NCBI RefSeq assembly: GCF_007679325.1
Contig: NZ_VEGI01000004.1
Location: forward strand, 124,001 to 188,000
Direction: 5' to 3'
Source: Arthrobacter sp. U41
Lineage (GTDB): Bacteria > Actinomycetota > Actinomycetes > Actinomycetales > Micrococcaceae
Length of the DNA stretch: 64,000 nucleotides
Shown: positions 51,136 through 59,898 of the stretch, piece after piece
Numbering within the stretch: the first letter of the stretch is position 1
Layout of the letters: each line of letters starts with the position of its first letter
The notes under the pieces: model-generated
The model's database searches: none
Seen by the model: the letters and a program-made list of their open reading frames with translations, nothing else
Told to the model about the DNA's origin: nothing
Made by a program: the position numbers and the translations under genes

Positions 51136-52265
51136 CAGAGGACTGCCGTCTCGTTGACGGCCGCTGTGTTGACCGCCGCTGTATTGACCCTCACGGGGGT
51201 GCCGGCCTTGACCGATTCGATGCAGGCCAGCGCCATGGCCAGCGCGCGCCGGGCGTCCGCTCCCCCGGGCGTAAGTGAGTACGCGGCCGACGACGGCGCC
51301 GCATCGTCGCTGCTGCCGTCCCGCCGTGCCCGCACGGCGTCGGCGAAGTCGGCGAGTTCGTCCGTGTAGGCCTGGCGGAAGAGCTCGACGTTCAGCCGTG
51401 GGGTGTCCGCCGACATGCCGTCGGCGGTGTAGCGGCGGGCGACGGTTTCCGTGGCCCGCCCCGCCTGCACCATGCCCTTGGAACCGAAGACTTCCCCGCG
51501 GATGTCGTAGCCGTAAAGGGCGCTGAAGCTTGCCTCGGCCACGGCGATGGCACCGTTGCTGTAGCGGATGGTCACCACCGCCGTGTCCAGGAAACCCTGG
51601 CCCCGCAGTCCCGGTTCCACGAGCGCATCGGCGATGGCGTAGACCTCCACCGGCTCCGCGCGTTCGTTGAACCAATTCAGGGTATCGAAGTCGTGGATCA
51701 GGGTTTCCAGGAAGACGGTCCAGGCCGGGACCCTGGCCGCGTGGGGAATGCTTCCGGTGCCGGGATCCCGGGTCAGCGAGCGCAGCAGCTGCGGCGTTCC
51801 GGCTGTTCCCGCGGCGAGGTCCTTCTTGGCGGCCTGGAAGTCGGCAGCGTACCGGCGGTTGAAGCCGACCTGGAAGTGCACACCGGCCGCCTCCACGGCG
51901 GCCAAGGCGGCGTCGAGCTCGTCCAGGCCCAGCCCGGCCGGCTTCTCACAGAACACATGTTTACCGGCGGCGGCGGCCTGGGCGATCAGGGTCGAATGGA
52001 AGCGCGCCGGGCTCGCGATGATCACGGCGTCGATCTCCGGGTCGGCCAGAATGTCGGCGGCGTCCGCCGTCACCTTGCTGGCACCCAGGACGGAGGCCAG
52101 AGCCGTGGCAGACTCAACATTGGGGTCCGCGATGGCGGCGAGCTCGGCGCCGGGGACCCGGCGTGCGATGCTCTCGGCGTGGAAAGCGCCCATCCAGCCG
52201 GAGCCGATCAGTCCGATCGTCACCGGCTGGGTTGCGCCGGACGGGGTGCGGTTCAGGTAAGCCAA
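51135..52265 (-). CDS. Gfo/Idh/MocA family oxidoreductase
   Basis: 376 residues. The Rossmann start TIGLIGSGWMGAFHAESIA, the CEKPAGLG lysine motif and the HDFDTLNWF active-site region identify the family; the particular inositol or sugar substrate is not clear. The start is a TTG preceded by AAAGGA at seven bases. The C-terminus carries a short repeat (NTAAVNTAAVNETAV) from a DNA duplication at about 51160-51190. It sits between the ABC transporter genes and the isomerase gene in the same operon, 32 bases after the ATPase gene. Confidence 0.87.
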   Translation of the reverse strand: MAYLNRTPSGATQPVTIGLIGSGWMGAFHAESIARRVPGAELAAIADPNVESATALASVLGASKVTADAADILADPEIDAVIIASPARFHSTLIAQAAAAGKHVFCEKPAGLGLDELDAALAAVEAAGVHFQVGFNRRYAADFQAAKKDLAAGTAGTPQLLRSLTRDPGTGSIPHAARVPAWTVFLETLIHDFDTLNWFNERAEPVEVYAIADALVEPGLRGQGFLDTAVVTIRYSNGAIAVAEASFSALYGYDIRGEVFGSKGMVQAGRATETVARRYTADGMSADTPRLNVELFRQAYTDELADFADAVRARRDGSSDDAAPSSAAYSLTPGGADARRALAMALACIESVKAGTPVRVNTAAVNTAAVNETAVL

Positions 52266-52297
52266 AGGCTTGTCCTTTCAAGAATCGGGACGGCAGG

Positions 52298-53215
52298 TTA
52301 CCCGTAGGTTTTGCCGGTTGTCTGGGTCACGTCGGCCACTTCGCCCTTGACTTCCTTGACGATGTCGCCGTGGCCGCCGAGTTGTTCGAGTTCGTGGGCC
52401 AGTTCGGCGAGTTCGGCGCCGCCGGCCATTTGGGCAGTGAGCTCGTCGAGGGTGATGTCCTTTTTGTCGTAGTAGCCGATCGACTTGCCGCGCTTGAGCA
52501 GCAGGAACCGGTCACCGACGGGGAAGGCGTGGTGGGGGTTGTGGGTGATGAAGATGACCCCGAGGCCCCGGTCGCGGGCCTGCAGGATGTAGCGGAGTAC
52601 CACGCCGGACTGCTTCACACCCAGGGCCGCGGTGGGCTCGTCCAGGATCAGGACCTTCGCGCCGAAGTACACGGCCCGGGCGATCGCGACGCACTGGCGT
52701 TCACCGCCGGAGAGCTGGCCGATGGGCTGTTCCACGTCGCGGAGGTCAATGCCCATCGCGGCGAGTTCCTTGAGCGTGATCTCCTTCATCTTCTCCACGT
52801 CCATGCTCTTGAACGGGCCGAAGCCGGACGTGAGCTCGGAGCCGAGGAAGAAGTTCCGCCAGATCGGCATCAGGGGCACCACGGCGAGGTCCTGGTAGAC
52901 GGTGGCGATGCCGGCGTCCAGGGCGTCCCGGGGGGAATCGAACTTCCGTTCCTCGCCCATGACGTTCAGGACCCCGGCGTCGTGCTGGTGCAGTCCGGCG
53001 ATGATCTTGATCAGCGTGGACTTGCCGGCGCCGTTGTCCCCCAGGACGCAGGTGACGCGGCCGTTGTCCACGGCCATGGTGACGTCGGACAGGGCGATGA
53101 TGTTGCCGTAGTGCTTGCCGACGCCCTCAAGGGAGAGCAGGTGGACGGGGGTGTGGGTGAGGGGATCTTTTTCGTTCTGGAGCAGCGTTTGCTGGTCGAT
53201 GTCGTTGGCATTCAT
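52298..53215 (-). CDS. sugar ABC transporter ATP-binding protein, single domain
   Basis: 305 residues with one ATPase domain: Walker [10 protein letters not shown], signature LSGGERQ, Walker [13 protein letters not shown] and switch His in FITHNPHH. Most carbohydrate-uptake (CUT2, ribose-type) ATPases are double; this single-domain form resembles FrcA-type proteins seen with inositol or fructose systems. It would dimerise under the membrane permease. The C-terminal 50 residues are an acidic helix. It lies between the permease and a dehydrogenase gene in the operon. Confidence 0.9.
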   Translation of the reverse strand: MNANDIDQQTLLQNEKDPLTHTPVHLLSLEGVGKHYGNIIALSDVTMAVDNGRVTCVLGDNGAGKSTLIKIIAGLHQHDAGVLNVMGEERKFDSPRDALDAGIATVYQDLAVVPLMPIWRNFFLGSELTSGFGPFKSMDVEKMKEITLKELAAMGIDLRDVEQPIGQLSGGERQCVAIARAVYFGAKVLILDEPTAALGVKQSGVVLRYILQARDRGLGVIFITHNPHHAFPVGDRFLLLKRGKSIGYYDKKDITLDELTAQMAGGAELAELAHELEQLGGHGDIVKEVKGEVADVTQTTGKTYG

Positions 53216-53230
53216 TTCTCTAAGCCCCTT

Positions 53231-54286
53231 TTACTTGAGTTCCGCGCGGCGCTTGACGATGAGGTTGACAATGGTGGCCAGCAGCAGCATCAGGCCGAGG
53301 AAGAACTTGAACCAGTCGGGGTTCCACTGCGCGTAGACGATGCCCTTGTTGGCCATGCCGAAGATGAACGCACCGATCGCGCCGCCGATCGCCGAGCCGT
53401 AGCCGCCGGTCAGGAGGCAGCCGCCGATCACCGCGGCGATGATGTAGAGGAACTCGTTGCCCACGCCCTCACCGGACTGCACGGTGTCGAAGGCGAAGAG
53501 GTTGTGCATGCCCAGGATCCAGCCGCAGAAGCCAACGCCCATGAACAGGCCGATCTTGGTGGCCTTGACCGGGACACCCACGGCGCGGGCCGCGTTCGCA
53601 TCGCCGCCTACCGCGAAGATCCAGTTGCCCACCCGGGTCCGCATCAGCACCCAGGTGGCCACCGCGACGAGCGCTATCCAGATGAACACCGTGATTTTGA
53701 CGTCGACGCCGGCGATGTTCACCGAGGACGCGAACACGGCCCGGGCGGAGTCGAAGCCCTCCATGTTCGAAATCGAGGGCGATGACACGCCGCCGCCGAT
53801 CAGGCGGGTCAGGCCCAGGTTCAGGCCGGTCAGCATCAGGAACGTGGCCAGGGTGACGATAAAGCTGGGCAGCTTGGTCTTCATCAGGATCCAGCCGTTG
53901 ACGTAGCCGATGCCCAGGGACACCAGCAAGGCCAGGCCAACGCCGACCCAGACGTTCGTGCTGAAGTACCAGCTGAACATCGACGCCGTCAGCGCCGAGG
54001 AGATCACGGCGACACCGGTGGACAGGTCGAACTCCCCGCCGATCATCAGCAAGGACACCCCCACCGCCATGATCCCGATGGTGGAGGAACCGTACAGCAC
54101 GGTCGCGAAGGCATTCGGCTGGGTAAACGTCGGCGATACCAACGCGAAGAAGACAAACAGGACGATCGCACCCACCAGGGCGCCAATCTCGGGCCGGCCT
54201 AGCAACTTCTGGAACGGACTGCGTTTGGCGACACGCTCGTCGGCCGCAGCCGACCCTGCCTTTGTCTTTGTCTGGGTGATGGTCAT
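53231..54286 (-). CDS. sugar ABC transporter permease (CUT2)
   Basis: 351 residues with about ten membrane helices. VLFVFFALVSPTFTQPNAFATVL and GVSLLMIGGEFDLSTGVAVISS are typical of RbsC/XylH-type permeases, as is the later GGCLLTGGYGSAIGGAIGAFIFGM. It forms the membrane channel for the substrate delivered by the lipoprotein encoded upstream. A basic N-terminus of about 30 residues precedes helix 1. It has 52 bases to the binding-protein gene and 15 bases to the ATPase gene. Given the neighbours, an inositol-type polyol is the likely substrate. Confidence 0.92.
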   Translation of the reverse strand: MTITQTKTKAGSAAADERVAKRSPFQKLLGRPEIGALVGAIVLFVFFALVSPTFTQPNAFATVLYGSSTIGIMAVGVSLLMIGGEFDLSTGVAVISSALTASMFSWYFSTNVWVGVGLALLVSLGIGYVNGWILMKTKLPSFIVTLATFLMLTGLNLGLTRLIGGGVSSPSISNMEGFDSARAVFASSVNIAGVDVKITVFIWIALVAVATWVLMRTRVGNWIFAVGGDANAARAVGVPVKATKIGLFMGVGFCGWILGMHNLFAFDTVQSGEGVGNEFLYIIAAVIGGCLLTGGYGSAIGGAIGAFIFGMANKGIVYAQWNPDWFKFFLGLMLLLATIVNLIVKRRAELK

Positions 54287-54338
54287 GGTAGCTCTCCTTG
54301 CTGCCGGGCCGACGTGAGCCGGCCCGGCCAGCGGACTG

Positions 54339-55334
54339 TTAGCGGATGCCCTGCTGGGCGAAGGTCAGGACATCGGCTGCATTGGATTTGTCGACCAGGC
54401 TCGGGCCGGTAAGAACCGACTGGCCCCCGCCAATGGTGAAGCCGCCGCGCTTGTTCTGCCACAGCGCGTCAATGGCGCCGTAGCCCTGCAGCCACGGCTG
54501 CTGGTCCACGGTGAACAGCACTGCACCATCGACGATCTTCTGGGCGAGATCTGCGTTCAGGTCGAAGCTTGCAACCTTGGCCGAGCTGCCGGCGTCCGTG
54601 ACCGACTTGAGGAGGGTCAGGGTGATGGGGGCGCCGAGGCCGATGATGACGTCGGCGTCCGTTGAAGCCTGGAGCTTGGCCGTCGCCGTGGACTGGACGG
54701 AGGTCATGTCTTTTCCGTCGACGTACAGGATCTCCGTTGCGGGCACCTTCGCCTTGACGCCGGCGCACCGTGCTTCAAGTCCGACGTGGCCCTGTTCCTG
54801 GATCACGCAGACCGGTTTCTTGAAGTTCTCCGCCGCGAGCCGGGTGCCGACTGCTTCACCGGCAAGATTTTCGTTCGAGCCAAAGTGGGTGAAGGCCCCC
54901 AACTGCGCCGAGACGCCCTCGCCGGCGTTCAGGCTCACCACCGGGATTCCGGCGTCGGTGGCTTTCTTCAGGACGTCTTTGAGGGCTTCGGGCTTCGCAA
55001 GCGTGACCGCGATGCCGTCGACCTTCTGGTCGATAGCCTGCTGGATGAGCTGGGCCTGGCGCCCGGCTTCGGGATCGGACGTATAGAGGAGCTCAACGTT
55101 GTCCTTCGCGGACGCCTCCTCGGCCCCCTTCCGGACGATGTCCCAGAAGGTGTCACCTGCAGCGGCGTGGGTGATCAAGGCAATCTTCATCCGCTCCGTG
55201 GAGGCGACCTGGCCGCCGGCGGCCGCGTCGCCGGAGTCTGCGGGCTTGCCGCCGGTGCTGGAACACGCGCTCAGGGCCAGCATGGGTACCACGGCCGCCA
55301 CGAGGGCCGTCTTCCGCCACGAGAACTTGGTCAC
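54339..55334 (-). CDS. sugar ABC transporter substrate-binding lipoprotein
   Basis: 331 residues from a GTG with AAAGGAGA upstream. The signal peptide ends in a lipobox (LALSAC), so the protein is tethered outside the cell. The mature part (MKIALITHAAAGDTFWDIVRKGAEEA, then VTLAKPEALKDVLKKATDAGIPVVSLN) is the periplasmic-binding-protein type 1 fold of ribose/inositol carriers. It is the first gene of the six-gene leftward operon. A candidate IolR-type operator sits 105 bases upstream. It is similar in layout to inositol-binding proteins, but the ligand is inferred. Confidence 0.92.
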   Translation of the reverse strand: MTKFSWRKTALVAAVVPMLALSACSSTGGKPADSGDAAAGGQVASTERMKIALITHAAAGDTFWDIVRKGAEEASAKDNVELLYTSDPEAGRQAQLIQQAIDQKVDGIAVTLAKPEALKDVLKKATDAGIPVVSLNAGEGVSAQLGAFTHFGSNENLAGEAVGTRLAAENFKKPVCVIQEQGHVGLEARCAGVKAKVPATEILYVDGKDMTSVQSTATAKLQASTDADVIIGLGAPITLTLLKSVTDAGSSAKVASFDLNADLAQKIVDGAVLFTVDQQPWLQGYGAIDALWQNKRGGFTIGGGQSVLTGPSLVDKSNAADVLTFAQQGIR

Positions 55335-55438
55335 GATTAATCTCCTTTGATTCCGGGCCCCGCCGACCGCTTCTTTGCGGCAGTCCATGAGCCACCTACA
55401 ACTGATCATGGTGATTTACCTCACGCATGTCAATAGTT

Positions 55439-55448
55439 TGTCCTGACA
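55439..55448 (+). promoter_or_regulatory. candidate IolR-type operator upstream of the ABC operon
   Basis: TGTCCTGACA fits the C. glutamicum IolR consensus KGWCHTRACA, as I recall it, at every position, and shares TGTCCT and CA with the site before the GntR gene. It is also flanked by a TCCT/AGGA inverted repeat. Confidence 0.5.
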
Positions 55449-55535
55449 TTAGGATGTAATCACGTAACGATTGACTTGTGGCCCGTAAAGGACAACCGGA
55501 TTCCCGGGCCCCTCCGCGCCGCGCCCTGCTGCCGG

Positions 55536-55576
55536 AAAACGCCGGCGACGGCGGCAGCCCAAGGCCGCCGCCGTCG
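55536..55576 (-). terminator. hairpin after the DHA1 exporter gene
   Basis: CGACGGCGGC at 55546 pairs with GCCGCCGTCG at 55567-55576; on the minus strand the stem is followed by GTTTTCC. It lies about 30 bases past the exporter stop and so would insulate the ABC operon from it. Confidence 0.5.
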
Positions 55577-55606
55577 TCGCGATGTCCGAAAATGTAGTTG
55601 AAGACG

Positions 55607-56848
55607 CTAGGCCCGCTGGAGTTCCGCGCCCTCCCGCTCGCTGTCCGGACCGGCGAGGCCGGCCGCGGCGGGAGCGCCGTCGCGTCCGCCGCTCTGTCCG
55701 CCGCCGCGCCGCTTCGCGGCAGTTGCGGCGACCACCATCACGGCCAGGCCCAGCAGAGTGATCCCGGTGCCGGCCCAGATGGGCGAGGTGTAGCCGAGGC
55801 CGGCCGTGATGGTCACGCCGCCCAACCACGCGCCGAGGGCGTTGCCCACATTGAAGGCACCGATGTTGGCGCCGGAGGCCAGGGTGGGGGCGGTTGTGGC
55901 GTACTTCATGACGCGCATCTGAAGTCCGGGGACCGTGGCGAAGCCGAAGCCGCCCAGCAGCACCATGGAGGCGATGGTCATGGGCTGGTGTCCGGCCGTG
56001 AGGGCGAAGACCACGAGGACCACAACCAGGGCGGAGAGGGCCACGAGCAACGTGCGGTCCACGTTCCGGTCGGCCGCCTTGCCGCCCGCGGTGTTGCCGA
56101 TGAGCAGGCCCACGCCGAAGAGAATCAGCAGCCACGGCACGGTGGAGGCGGAGAATCCGGTGACTTCGGTGAGTGTGAAGGCGATGTACGTGAAGGCGCC
56201 GAACATGCCGCCGTAGCCGAGGATGGTGACCAGGATGGAGAGCCAGACCTGGCCGGACCGGAAGGCCCGGAGCTCCCCGCGCAGTCCGCCGGCCTGGCCC
56301 GCGCCGGTTTTTGGAACCAGGGCGAGGATGCCGGCCAGCGCCAGCACGCCGATGGCGGTGATCGCCCAGAAGGTGGAGCGCCAGCCGGCGGCCTGGCCCA
56401 GCATGGTGCCGAACGGCACGCCCAGGACATTGGCCGCCGTCAGGCCGGTGAACATGATGGCGATGGCCCCGGCTTTTTTGGTGGGGGCGACCATACTGGC
56501 GGCCACCACCGCGCCGATGCCGAAGAAGGCGCCGTGTGCCAGCGCCGCGATGATGCGGCCGACCATCATCAGCGAGTAGTCCGGCGCGACGGCCGAGATC
56601 AGGTTGCCGGCGATGAACAGCACCATCAGCACGGCCAGGACCGGCTTGCGCTCGAAGCGCGTTACGGCGGCGGTCAGGATCAGGGCCCCGACCACGACGG
56701 CGAGCGCGTAGCCGGAGATCAGCCAGCCGGCCGTGGCCTCGCTGACGCGGAAGTCCGCGGCCACTTCGGGCAGCAGGCCCATGATGACGAACTCGGTGAG
56801 TCCGATACCGAACCCGCCGAGGGCGAGTGCTATCAGGCCGATTGGCAT
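55607..56848 (-). CDS. DHA1 family MFS transporter (AraJ-like)
   Basis: 413 residues, 12 membrane segments. LALGGFGIGLTEFVIMGLLPEVAADF at the N-terminus and GYALAVVVGALIL followed by RFERKPVLA (motif A region) are typical of the arabinose-efflux/AraJ group, which exports drugs or sugars. The C-terminal 35 residues are a polar Gly/Arg/Ala tail. It is divergent from a MarR gene across a 170-base control region, a common arrangement for a ligand-induced exporter. It is inserted between two inositol operons but shows no obvious tie to them. Confidence 0.9.
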   Translation of the reverse strand: MPIGLIALALGGFGIGLTEFVIMGLLPEVAADFRVSEATAGWLISGYALAVVVGALILTAAVTRFERKPVLAVLMVLFIAGNLISAVAPDYSLMMVGRIIAALAHGAFFGIGAVVAASMVAPTKKAGAIAIMFTGLTAANVLGVPFGTMLGQAAGWRSTFWAITAIGVLALAGILALVPKTGAGQAGGLRGELRAFRSGQVWLSILVTILGYGGMFGAFTYIAFTLTEVTGFSASTVPWLLILFGVGLLIGNTAGGKAADRNVDRTLLVALSALVVVLVVFALTAGHQPMTIASMVLLGGFGFATVPGLQMRVMKYATTAPTLASGANIGAFNVGNALGAWLGGVTITAGLGYTSPIWAGTGITLLGLAVMVVAATAAKRRGGGQSGGRDGAPAAAGLAGPDSEREGAELQRA

Positions 56849-56896
56849 GGAGGAGCTCCTTCAAAACTGTACGGAAAGAATTGCGAAGCGTAAGCT

Positions 56897-56956
56897 ATTA
56901 GTTGCAGACGCGTTATTTATTGTTGCACAAGCAAGTATGCCGCGCAAGCAACTAAT
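56897..56956. promoter_or_regulatory. control region between divergent DHA1 exporter and MarR genes
   Basis: A perfect 9-bp inverted repeat ATTAGTTGC (56897) / GCAACTAAT (56948) encloses a further TTGC-N4-GCAA element, in unusually A/T-rich DNA. These are good candidates for MarR operators overlapping both promoters. Confidence 0.5.
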
Positions 56957-57018
56957 TTGTGGGCTGCCACCGTTCCGGTACTTGCGGGGCAGGCAGGCTG
57001 ATCTGAAGGGAAGAACTG

Positions 57019-57468
57019 ATGGGCATCAAGGACGACGCCGTGGAGGTCCGGGCGCAAGGCTGGCGGACCCTGGCGGCCCTGCACGGACTGATCGAGGCGG
57101 AGCTGGAACGCGCGCTGCAGGCGGTGGCCCAGCTGTCCGTCGTGGAGTACACCGTGCTGGATGCGCTGAGCCGCCAGGACGGCTGGCACATGCGCATGCA
57201 GCAGCTGGCCCGCGCCACCGCGTTGAGCGCGAGCGCCACCACACGGCTGGTCAACCGGCTGGAGGACCGCGGCCTGCTGACCCGGATCCTGTGCGCCGAT
57301 GACCGCCGCGGGATCTACACCGAGCTCACCCCGGGCGGCATCAAGCTGCTGGACGAGGCCCGGCCCAGCCACGACGCCACGCTGGAGCGTGCGCTGGCCG
57401 AGGCGCAGGAGGTACCGGAGCTGGCGCCCCTGGTCGATGCGCTCCCGAAGCTGCACGCGCACGCGTAA
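57019..57468 (+). CDS. MarR family transcriptional regulator
   Basis: 149 residues. The winged helix (MQQLARATALSASATTRLVNRLEDRGLLTRILCADDRRGIYTELT) and helical ends give the MarR fold, with the DDRRG wing motif intact. It is transcribed away from the DHA1 exporter and probably represses it and itself. The start has GGGAAG upstream. Its stop is 50 bases from the convergent sugar-porter gene, so it does not belong to the inositol units on either side. Confidence 0.9.
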   Translation: MGIKDDAVEVRAQGWRTLAALHGLIEAELERALQAVAQLSVVEYTVLDALSRQDGWHMRMQQLARATALSASATTRLVNRLEDRGLLTRILCADDRRGIYTELTPGGIKLLDEARPSHDATLERALAEAQEVPELAPLVDALPKLHAHA

Positions 57469-57518
57469 CCGTCTAGCTCCATCCCGCGGTGGCGGGGCGG
57501 GGCTTGCGTCTGGGCAGG

Positions 57519-58943
57519 CTACGCGGCGACGGGTTGTTTGGCGGCCAGTTGCTTGAAGTGGTGCTCCAGGTCTTCCAGGCTCTTGTCCTTGGTTTCCGGG
57601 ATGTACTTCGCGGCGAACGCGATGGCGCCGACGCCCAGCACGGCAAAGACGAAGAACGTGTTGGAGAGCCCGATCGCGGCGAGGAGCTGCGGGAAGCCGA
57701 AGCCAACCAGGAAGTTCACCGTCCACAGCACAAAGGCTGAGGCGCCCATGCCCAGGCCCCGGATTTTCAACGGGAAGATCTCGGACAGCATCAGCCAGGT
57801 GACCGGGGAGATCGCGCCCTGCTGGAAGGCAAGGAACGTCACGGTCAGGGCCAGGATCACGAAGCCGCGGGCGGTGCCTTCGGGCAGGACCAGGGAGAAG
57901 AAGCCGATCAGCAGCAGCGCCGCCGTCGTGCCGATCTGGCCGGTGATGAGCATCCTGCGCCGGCCCACCTTGCCCAGCAGCCAGATCCCCACGAAGGTGG
58001 CCGCAACGGAGATGACGCCGTTGGCGATGTTGGCCGTCAGCGCGGCTTCGCGGCCGAAGCCGGATTCAGCCAGGATCTGCGTGCCGTAGTACATGATCGA
58101 GTTCACGCCGGTGATCTGCTGGATGACGGCCAGGCCGATGCCCACCACGAAGATGCGGCGCAGCCAGGGCACACCGAGGTCCCGCCAGGAACCCATTTTG
58201 GACTTGTAGTCCTCCACGGCCATGGCCTTGACTTCCTCGAACTCGGCCCGGGCCTCGGACTGGGAGCGGATCCGTTGCAGCACGCTGAGGGTCTCGCCGA
58301 AGCTGCCCATCGAGGCGAGCCAGCGCGGGCTTTCGGGCATGAAGTTCATGCCGATCCAGAGCGCGATCGCCGGCAGGGTGGCGATGACCAGCATCCAGCG
58401 CCAGATGCCGCCGGATTCGCCAAAGGTGTTGCCGAGGTAGGCGTTGAAGATGAAGGCCAGCAGCTGGCCCGTGACGATCATCAGCTCGTTCTGGGTGACG
58501 ATCCGGCCGCGCCGGGCGCTCGGGGAGACCTCGGCGAGGTAAACGGGCACGGTGACGGACGCGCCGCCGACGGCGAGTCCCAGGACGAAGCGGGCCAGGA
58601 TCATGACCTCGGTGTTCGGGGCAAAGGTGCAGGCCAGGGTGCCCACCAGGAAGATCACGGCCAGCACCATAATCATCTTGCGCCGTCCGTTGCGGTCCGC
58701 GAGGCGCCCGCCGAAAAGGGCGCCGAAGGCGGCGCCAAAGAGCAGGGAGGAGGTCACCAGTCCTTCGGTGAGCGGCGTAAGGCCCAGGTCCTCCTGCATG
58801 TACGGCAGGGCACCGTTGATGACGCCGGTGTCATAGCCGAAGAGCAGGCCGCCGAAGGTGGAGATGATGGTGGCGGTGCGCAGGGCCTTTTTGTGGTTGG
58901 CGGGCGGCGCCTTCCGCTGTTGGGCGGTTGCCGTCGGCGTCAT
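57519..58943 (-). CDS. sugar porter family MFS transporter, probable inositol importer
   Basis: 474 residues with 12 membrane segments and the sugar-porter signatures: GLLFGYDTGVINGALPYM, GRLADRNGRRKMI, RFVLGLAVGGASVTVPVYLAEVSPSARRG, PESPRWLAS and PETKDKSLEDLE at the end. It is close in layout to bacterial inositol:proton symporters (IolT type). The ATG overlaps the stop of the isomerase gene by four bases. It is the last gene seen of a leftward iol operon. Thus the locus has two independent import routes, this symporter and the ABC system. Confidence 0.92.
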   Translation of the reverse strand: MTPTATAQQRKAPPANHKKALRTATIISTFGGLLFGYDTGVINGALPYMQEDLGLTPLTEGLVTSSLLFGAAFGALFGGRLADRNGRRKMIMVLAVIFLVGTLACTFAPNTEVMILARFVLGLAVGGASVTVPVYLAEVSPSARRGRIVTQNELMIVTGQLLAFIFNAYLGNTFGESGGIWRWMLVIATLPAIALWIGMNFMPESPRWLASMGSFGETLSVLQRIRSQSEARAEFEEVKAMAVEDYKSKMGSWRDLGVPWLRRIFVVGIGLAVIQQITGVNSIMYYGTQILAESGFGREAALTANIANGVISVAATFVGIWLLGKVGRRRMLITGQIGTTAALLLIGFFSLVLPEGTARGFVILALTVTFLAFQQGAISPVTWLMLSEIFPLKIRGLGMGASAFVLWTVNFLVGFGFPQLLAAIGLSNTFFVFAVLGVGAIAFAAKYIPETKDKSLEDLEHHFKQLAAKQPVAA

Positions 58944-59815
58944 ACGCTCACCTTCTGGATCTGCTGCTTCATCGTGTCCAGCTGGTAGCGGGAGACCTCT
59001 TCGGCGTCGTCGTCCTCGGCGAACACGCTGGAGACCATCACGGTGTCCTCCCGGTCGAGGAACCCGATTTCCTTCAGGCCGCCGAAAAACTCGTCCCAGT
59101 TGACGTCGCCGTCGCCGATTTTCAGGTGCTGGTGCACCCGGGCCGGGTTGCCGGGCGGGTTGGTGATGTAGCGCAGCCCGTGCGAGGCGTGGTGGTCCAT
59201 GGTGTCGGCGACGTGGACCAGGCGGAGCTTGTCCCCCGCCGCGCGCATGATGTCCAGCGGCGCGTCCTTCATGTGGAAACTGTGCGAGGCCACGTAGACC
59301 AGGCCCACATTCTTGGAGTTCAGGCCGCGGATCACCCGGATCGCGGCGAGTCCCTCCTCGACGAAGTCGTCCGGGTGCGGGTCGATCAGGAGGTCGATTC
59401 CTTCGCGTTCGATGATCGGCAGCAGTTCCTCCATGGAGCGGTAGAACGCACGCTCGGATTCCTCGGCCTTCTCCGGGCGTCCGCTGAACTCGGTGTTCAT
59501 GGTGCTGACGCCCAGGTCCACGGCGATCTGGATGGCGCGCTTCCAGTAGCGGACGGCGGCTTCGCGGGCTTCCTCATCCGGCCCGGACCAGCGGAGGACC
59601 GGCAGCACGGAGGCGATTTCGATCCCGGCGTCCTTGCAGGCCGCCTTCAGCTGGCCCACCAGTTCGTCGTCGGCCTTCGGGTGGTTGAAGAACGGGATGA
59701 AGTCGGGGTGCGGGGTCATCTGCATGTACTCATAGCCTAGGTCGGCGACGACGCGCGGGAACTCCAGGAGCCCGTGGCTGTGGTGGAACGGCGTGGGATC
59801 AAGTGCGATTTTCAC
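58940..59815 (-). CDS. TIM-barrel sugar phosphate isomerase/epimerase, IolH/IolI-like
   Basis: 291 residues from a GTG (MKIALDPTPFHHSHG) with GGAG nine bases upstream; an ATG five codons earlier is possible but poorly placed. The xylose isomerase-like barrel has metal-binding positions in NTEFSGRPEKAE, LLIDPHPDDF and VHVADTMDHHAS. The family includes inosose isomerase (IolI) and IolH, which handle inosose or its derivatives. It lies between an inositol dehydrogenase gene and the MFS gene. The precise reaction cannot be told from sequence. Confidence 0.87.
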   Translation of the reverse strand: MKIALDPTPFHHSHGLLEFPRVVADLGYEYMQMTPHPDFIPFFNHPKADDELVGQLKAACKDAGIEIASVLPVLRWSGPDEEAREAAVRYWKRAIQIAVDLGVSTMNTEFSGRPEKAEESERAFYRSMEELLPIIEREGIDLLIDPHPDDFVEEGLAAIRVIRGLNSKNVGLVYVASHSFHMKDAPLDIMRAAGDKLRLVHVADTMDHHASHGLRYITNPPGNPARVHQHLKIGDGDVNWDEFFGGLKEIGFLDREDTVMVSSVFAEDDDAEEVSRYQLDTMKQQIQKVSV

Positions 59816-59898
59816 TTCGGAACACTCCATGGTGGAACTGGCGGGTTGAGCGTGGGACCGGCGGAACGGGAGGGGGCCGCGGCCCCCTCCCGTTCCTC

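Noticed and set aside
52266..52297. TGTCCTTTCA near 52274 as a third IolR-type site
   Set aside because: It has two mismatches and is the complement of the ribosome binding site AAAGGACA of the downstream gene.
52163..53785. A 540-codon plus-strand frame opposite the ABC genes
   Set aside because: Crosses two real genes on the other strand and carries no motif.
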